Notes under the pieces: generated by a model
Databases searched by the model: none
Told to the model about the DNA's origin: nothing
The model's input: the letters and a program-made list of their open reading frames with translations, nothing else
Part shown: in pieces, positions 6,037-7,755 of the stretch
How the letters are laid out: the number at the start of each line of letters is the position of its first letter
Numbering within the stretch: the stretch's first letter is position 1
Source of the DNA: an uncultured Burkholderiales bacterium
Lineage (GTDB): Bacteria > Pseudomonadota > Gammaproteobacteria > Burkholderiales > Thiobacillaceae
Direction: 5' to 3'
Length of the DNA stretch: 7,755 nucleotides
Assembly: GCA_937925755.1 (NCBI GenBank)
Contig: CALAMX010000071.1
Location: forward strand, 1 to 7,755
Program-made: the position numbers and the translations under genes

Positions 6037-7755
6037 TCAAGCCGACACTGTGGACGGCAGGCCGTTGCCGACCGCCTCTGCGGCGACCTCCACCTTCTCG
6101 CGCTGTTGCAGCCGCCAGAGCTCGGCATAGCGGCCGTCGAGAGCGAGTAGCTCGGCGTGCCGGCCACGCTCGACGATGCGACCAGCCTCCAGCACCAGGA
6201 TCTCGTCGGCGTCCACCACGGTGGACAACCGATGGGCGATCACCAGCGTGGTGCGGTTCTCCGAGATGCGCTTCAGTTCCGACAGGATGGCTTGTTCGGT
6301 GGCGCTGTCGAGCGAGGAGGTGGCCTCGTCGAAGACCAAGATGGGGGGATTTTTCAGGATGGCGCGAGCGATGGCCACGCGCTGTTTCTCGCCGCCAGAG
6401 AGCTTCAAACCTCGCTCGCCAACTCGCGTCTCATACCCCTCCGGCAGCGTCGCTACGAAACGGTCGAGATGTGCGGCACGCGCCGCCTCCAGCACCTCCT
6501 CACGGCTTGCCTCCGGGCGACCATAAGCGATGTTGTGATAGAGGGTGTCATTGAACAGCACCGTGTCCTGCGGCACCATGCCGATGGCGGCGCGCAGGCT
6601 CTTTTGTGTGACACTGCGGATGTCCTGGCCATCGATCAGGATGCGTCCGCCGGTCACATCGAAAAAGCGAAAGAGCAGCCGCGCCAGCGTCGACTTGCCG
6701 GCCCCACTCGCGCCCACGACGGCCACTTTGCGACCGGGAGGGATGACGAAGCTCACCCCCCGCAGGATCGGCCGGCGCGGATCATAGGCGAAGGAGACGT
6801 CATCGAAGCGGACCTCGCCGCGGCTGACGACGAGCGGCCTGGCATCCGGCGCGTCGAGGATCTCTGGCTGGCGCTGCAGTAGCCCGAAGAGCTTTTCCAT
6901 GTCAGTGAGCGCATTGCGGATCTCGCGATAGACCGTGCCGAGGAAGTTGAGCGGGATGAAGAGTTGGATCAGATAGGCGTTGACCAGCACCAGGTCACCG
7001 AGGGTCATGCGCTTCTCAATCACGCCGAGGGCCGCCAACCACATCATGGCGGTCACCCCCACGGCGATGATCGCCGCTTGGCCGACGTTGAGCAATGCCA
7101 GTGACACCTCGCTCTTGACCGCCGCATCCTCGGCCCGCTTCAGGGCCTCCTTGAGCCGCGCCGCCTCATAGTCCTCGTTGTTGAAGTACTTGACCGTCTC
7201 GTAGTTGAGCAGGCCATCGACCGCGCGGGCGTTGGCGGCGGCGTCGGTCTCGTTCATGGCACGGCGGAATTCAAGCCGCCAGTTGGTCACCAACACGGTG
7301 AAGGCGATATAGACCGCGAGGGTGGCCAGCGTGATGCCGCCGAACCAGGGGTCGTACTTGGCGAACAGGATACTGGCCACCATCAAGATCTCGATCAGGG
7401 TGGGGCCGATGTTGAACAGCGAGAAATTGATCAGGAAACGGATGGAGCGTGCGCCGCGCTCGATGTCCGCCGCTAGCCCACCCGTGCGCCGCTCGAGGTG
7501 AAAGCGCAGCGACTGCTGATGCAGCTTGCAGAAGACGTCGTAGATCACACCGCGCATGGCGCGCTGCAGCACGCGTGCGAAGAGGCTGTCCCTGAGCTCG
7601 GTGAAGGCGGTGTTGCCGAAGCGCAGCCCGCCGTAGAGGACGATGAACAGCAGGGGCACGATGGGCGCAGTGCCTGGGTCCTGCAGACGATCGACGATCT
7701 CCTTGAGCGCCAGCGGCACCGAGACGTTGGCGAGCTTGGCCAGGATGAGCAGGGC
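6037..7755 (-). CDS. Atm1-type ABC half-transporter (HMT1/ABCB7 family), N-terminus beyond window
   Basis: The minus-strand frame is open from the window edge to TGA at 6039-6037, giving 572 residues. It begins mid-protein with LAKLANVSVPLALKEIVD, so the real start lies outside; a GTG at 7719 is internal. The N-terminal half is a membrane domain with several hydrophobic helices. GLLNYETVKYFNNEDYEAAR (from about 181) and NAYLIQLFIPLNFLGTVYRE are characteristic of the Atm1/ABCB7/HMT1 group. The nucleotide-binding domain has Walker A GASGAGKST at 348-356 (K354), MVPQDTVLFNDTL, signature LSGGEKQR at 452-459, Walker B ILVFDEATSSLD at 472-483 (E477) and the H-loop H508. Such proteins work as homodimers in the inner membrane. 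They export glutathione-linked sulfur or metal compounds and, in mitochondria, support cytosolic Fe-S assembly. Bacterial substrates (glutathione persulfides, metal-glutathione complexes) are less certain. The gene is convergent with the SUF operon. Confidence 0.95.
   Translation of the reverse strand, partial: ALLILAKLANVSVPLALKEIVDRLQDPGTAPIVPLLFIVLYGGLRFGNTAFTELRDSLFARVLQRAMRGVIYDVFCKLHQQSLRFHLERRTGGLAADIERGARSIRFLINFSLFNIGPTLIEILMVASILFAKYDPWFGGITLATLAVYIAFTVLVTNWRLEFRRAMNETDAAANARAVDGLLNYETVKYFNNEDYEAARLKEALKRAEDAAVKSEVSLALLNVGQAAIIAVGVTAMMWLAALGVIEKRMTLGDLVLVNAYLIQLFIPLNFLGTVYREIRNALTDMEKLFGLLQRQPEILDAPDARPLVVSRGEVRFDDVSFAYDPRRPILRGVSFVIPPGRKVAVVGASGAGKSTLARLLFRFFDVTGGRILIDGQDIRSVTQKSLRAAIGMVPQDTVLFNDTLYHNIAYGRPEASREEVLEAARAAHLDRFVATLPEGYETRVGERGLKLSGGEKQRVAIARAILKNPPILVFDEATSSLDSATEQAILSELKRISENRTTLVIAHRLSTVVDADEILVLEAGRIVERGRHAELLALDGRYAELWRLQQREKVEVAAEAVGNGLPSTVSA

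Noticed and set aside
5709..6167. Minus-strand open frame of 152 codons
   Set aside because: It overlaps the pseudogene and the transporter end, has no family resemblance and no ribosome site that I can see.
5850..6554. Plus-strand open frame of 234 codons across the orphan segment and the transporter 3' end
   Set aside because: Most of it is antisense to the conserved nucleotide-binding domain of the transporter, and it shows no recognisable domain of its own.
7684..7719. GTG at 7719 as the start of the ABC transporter
   Set aside because: The same frame stays open upstream to the window edge with family-typical residues (LAKLANVSVP), so the start lies outside.

Overview
The window is GC-rich, with tightly packed, translationally coupled genes. 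It looks like a gammaproteobacterial chromosome, perhaps of the purple-sulfur or Chromatiales-like kind. That lineage guess is inference from the Rrf2-type SUF regulator of the gammaproteobacterial kind, the SufB/C/D sequences and the Atm1-type exporter. No RNA gene, CRISPR array or intact insertion sequence was seen.

Layout. (1) Positions 1-202, minus strand: the first 67 codons of a photolyase/cryptochrome of the DPRP class, whose characterised members carry a [4Fe-4S] cluster; the gene is cut by the window edge. (2) Positions 203-348: a divergent intergenic region holding a candidate promoter, a 7-bp-arm inverted repeat and a 22-bp near-perfect palindrome, together a plausible control region for the SUF operon. 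(3) Positions 349-5424, plus strand: a seven-gene iron-sulfur assembly operon in the order Rrf2 regulator, sufB, sufC, sufD, sufU, sufT-like and a Rieske ferredoxin. Every junction from sufC onward is an ATGA overlap. No cysteine desulfurase (SufS), SufE or A-type carrier is encoded in it. (4) Positions 5425-6036: a 612-bp stretch without an intact gene. It holds a broken MNT-type nucleotidyltransferase (5454-5765) with two in-frame stops and a damaged catalytic motif, then about 270 bp in which nothing is recognisable. (5) Positions 6037-7755, minus strand: an Atm1-type ABC half-transporter, convergent with the operon and missing its N-terminus beyond the window edge.

How the genes fit together. 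SufBCD form the cluster-building scaffold and ATPase. SufU would deliver sulfur, presumably from a desulfurase encoded elsewhere. The SufT-like DUF59 protein is a maturation factor. The Rieske protein is a candidate electron carrier or client. The Rrf2 regulator probably senses cluster status through three cysteines and controls its own operon. The Atm1-like exporter belongs to the family that links glutathione-bound sulfur compounds or metals with Fe-S homeostasis, so most of the window is themed on Fe-S metabolism.
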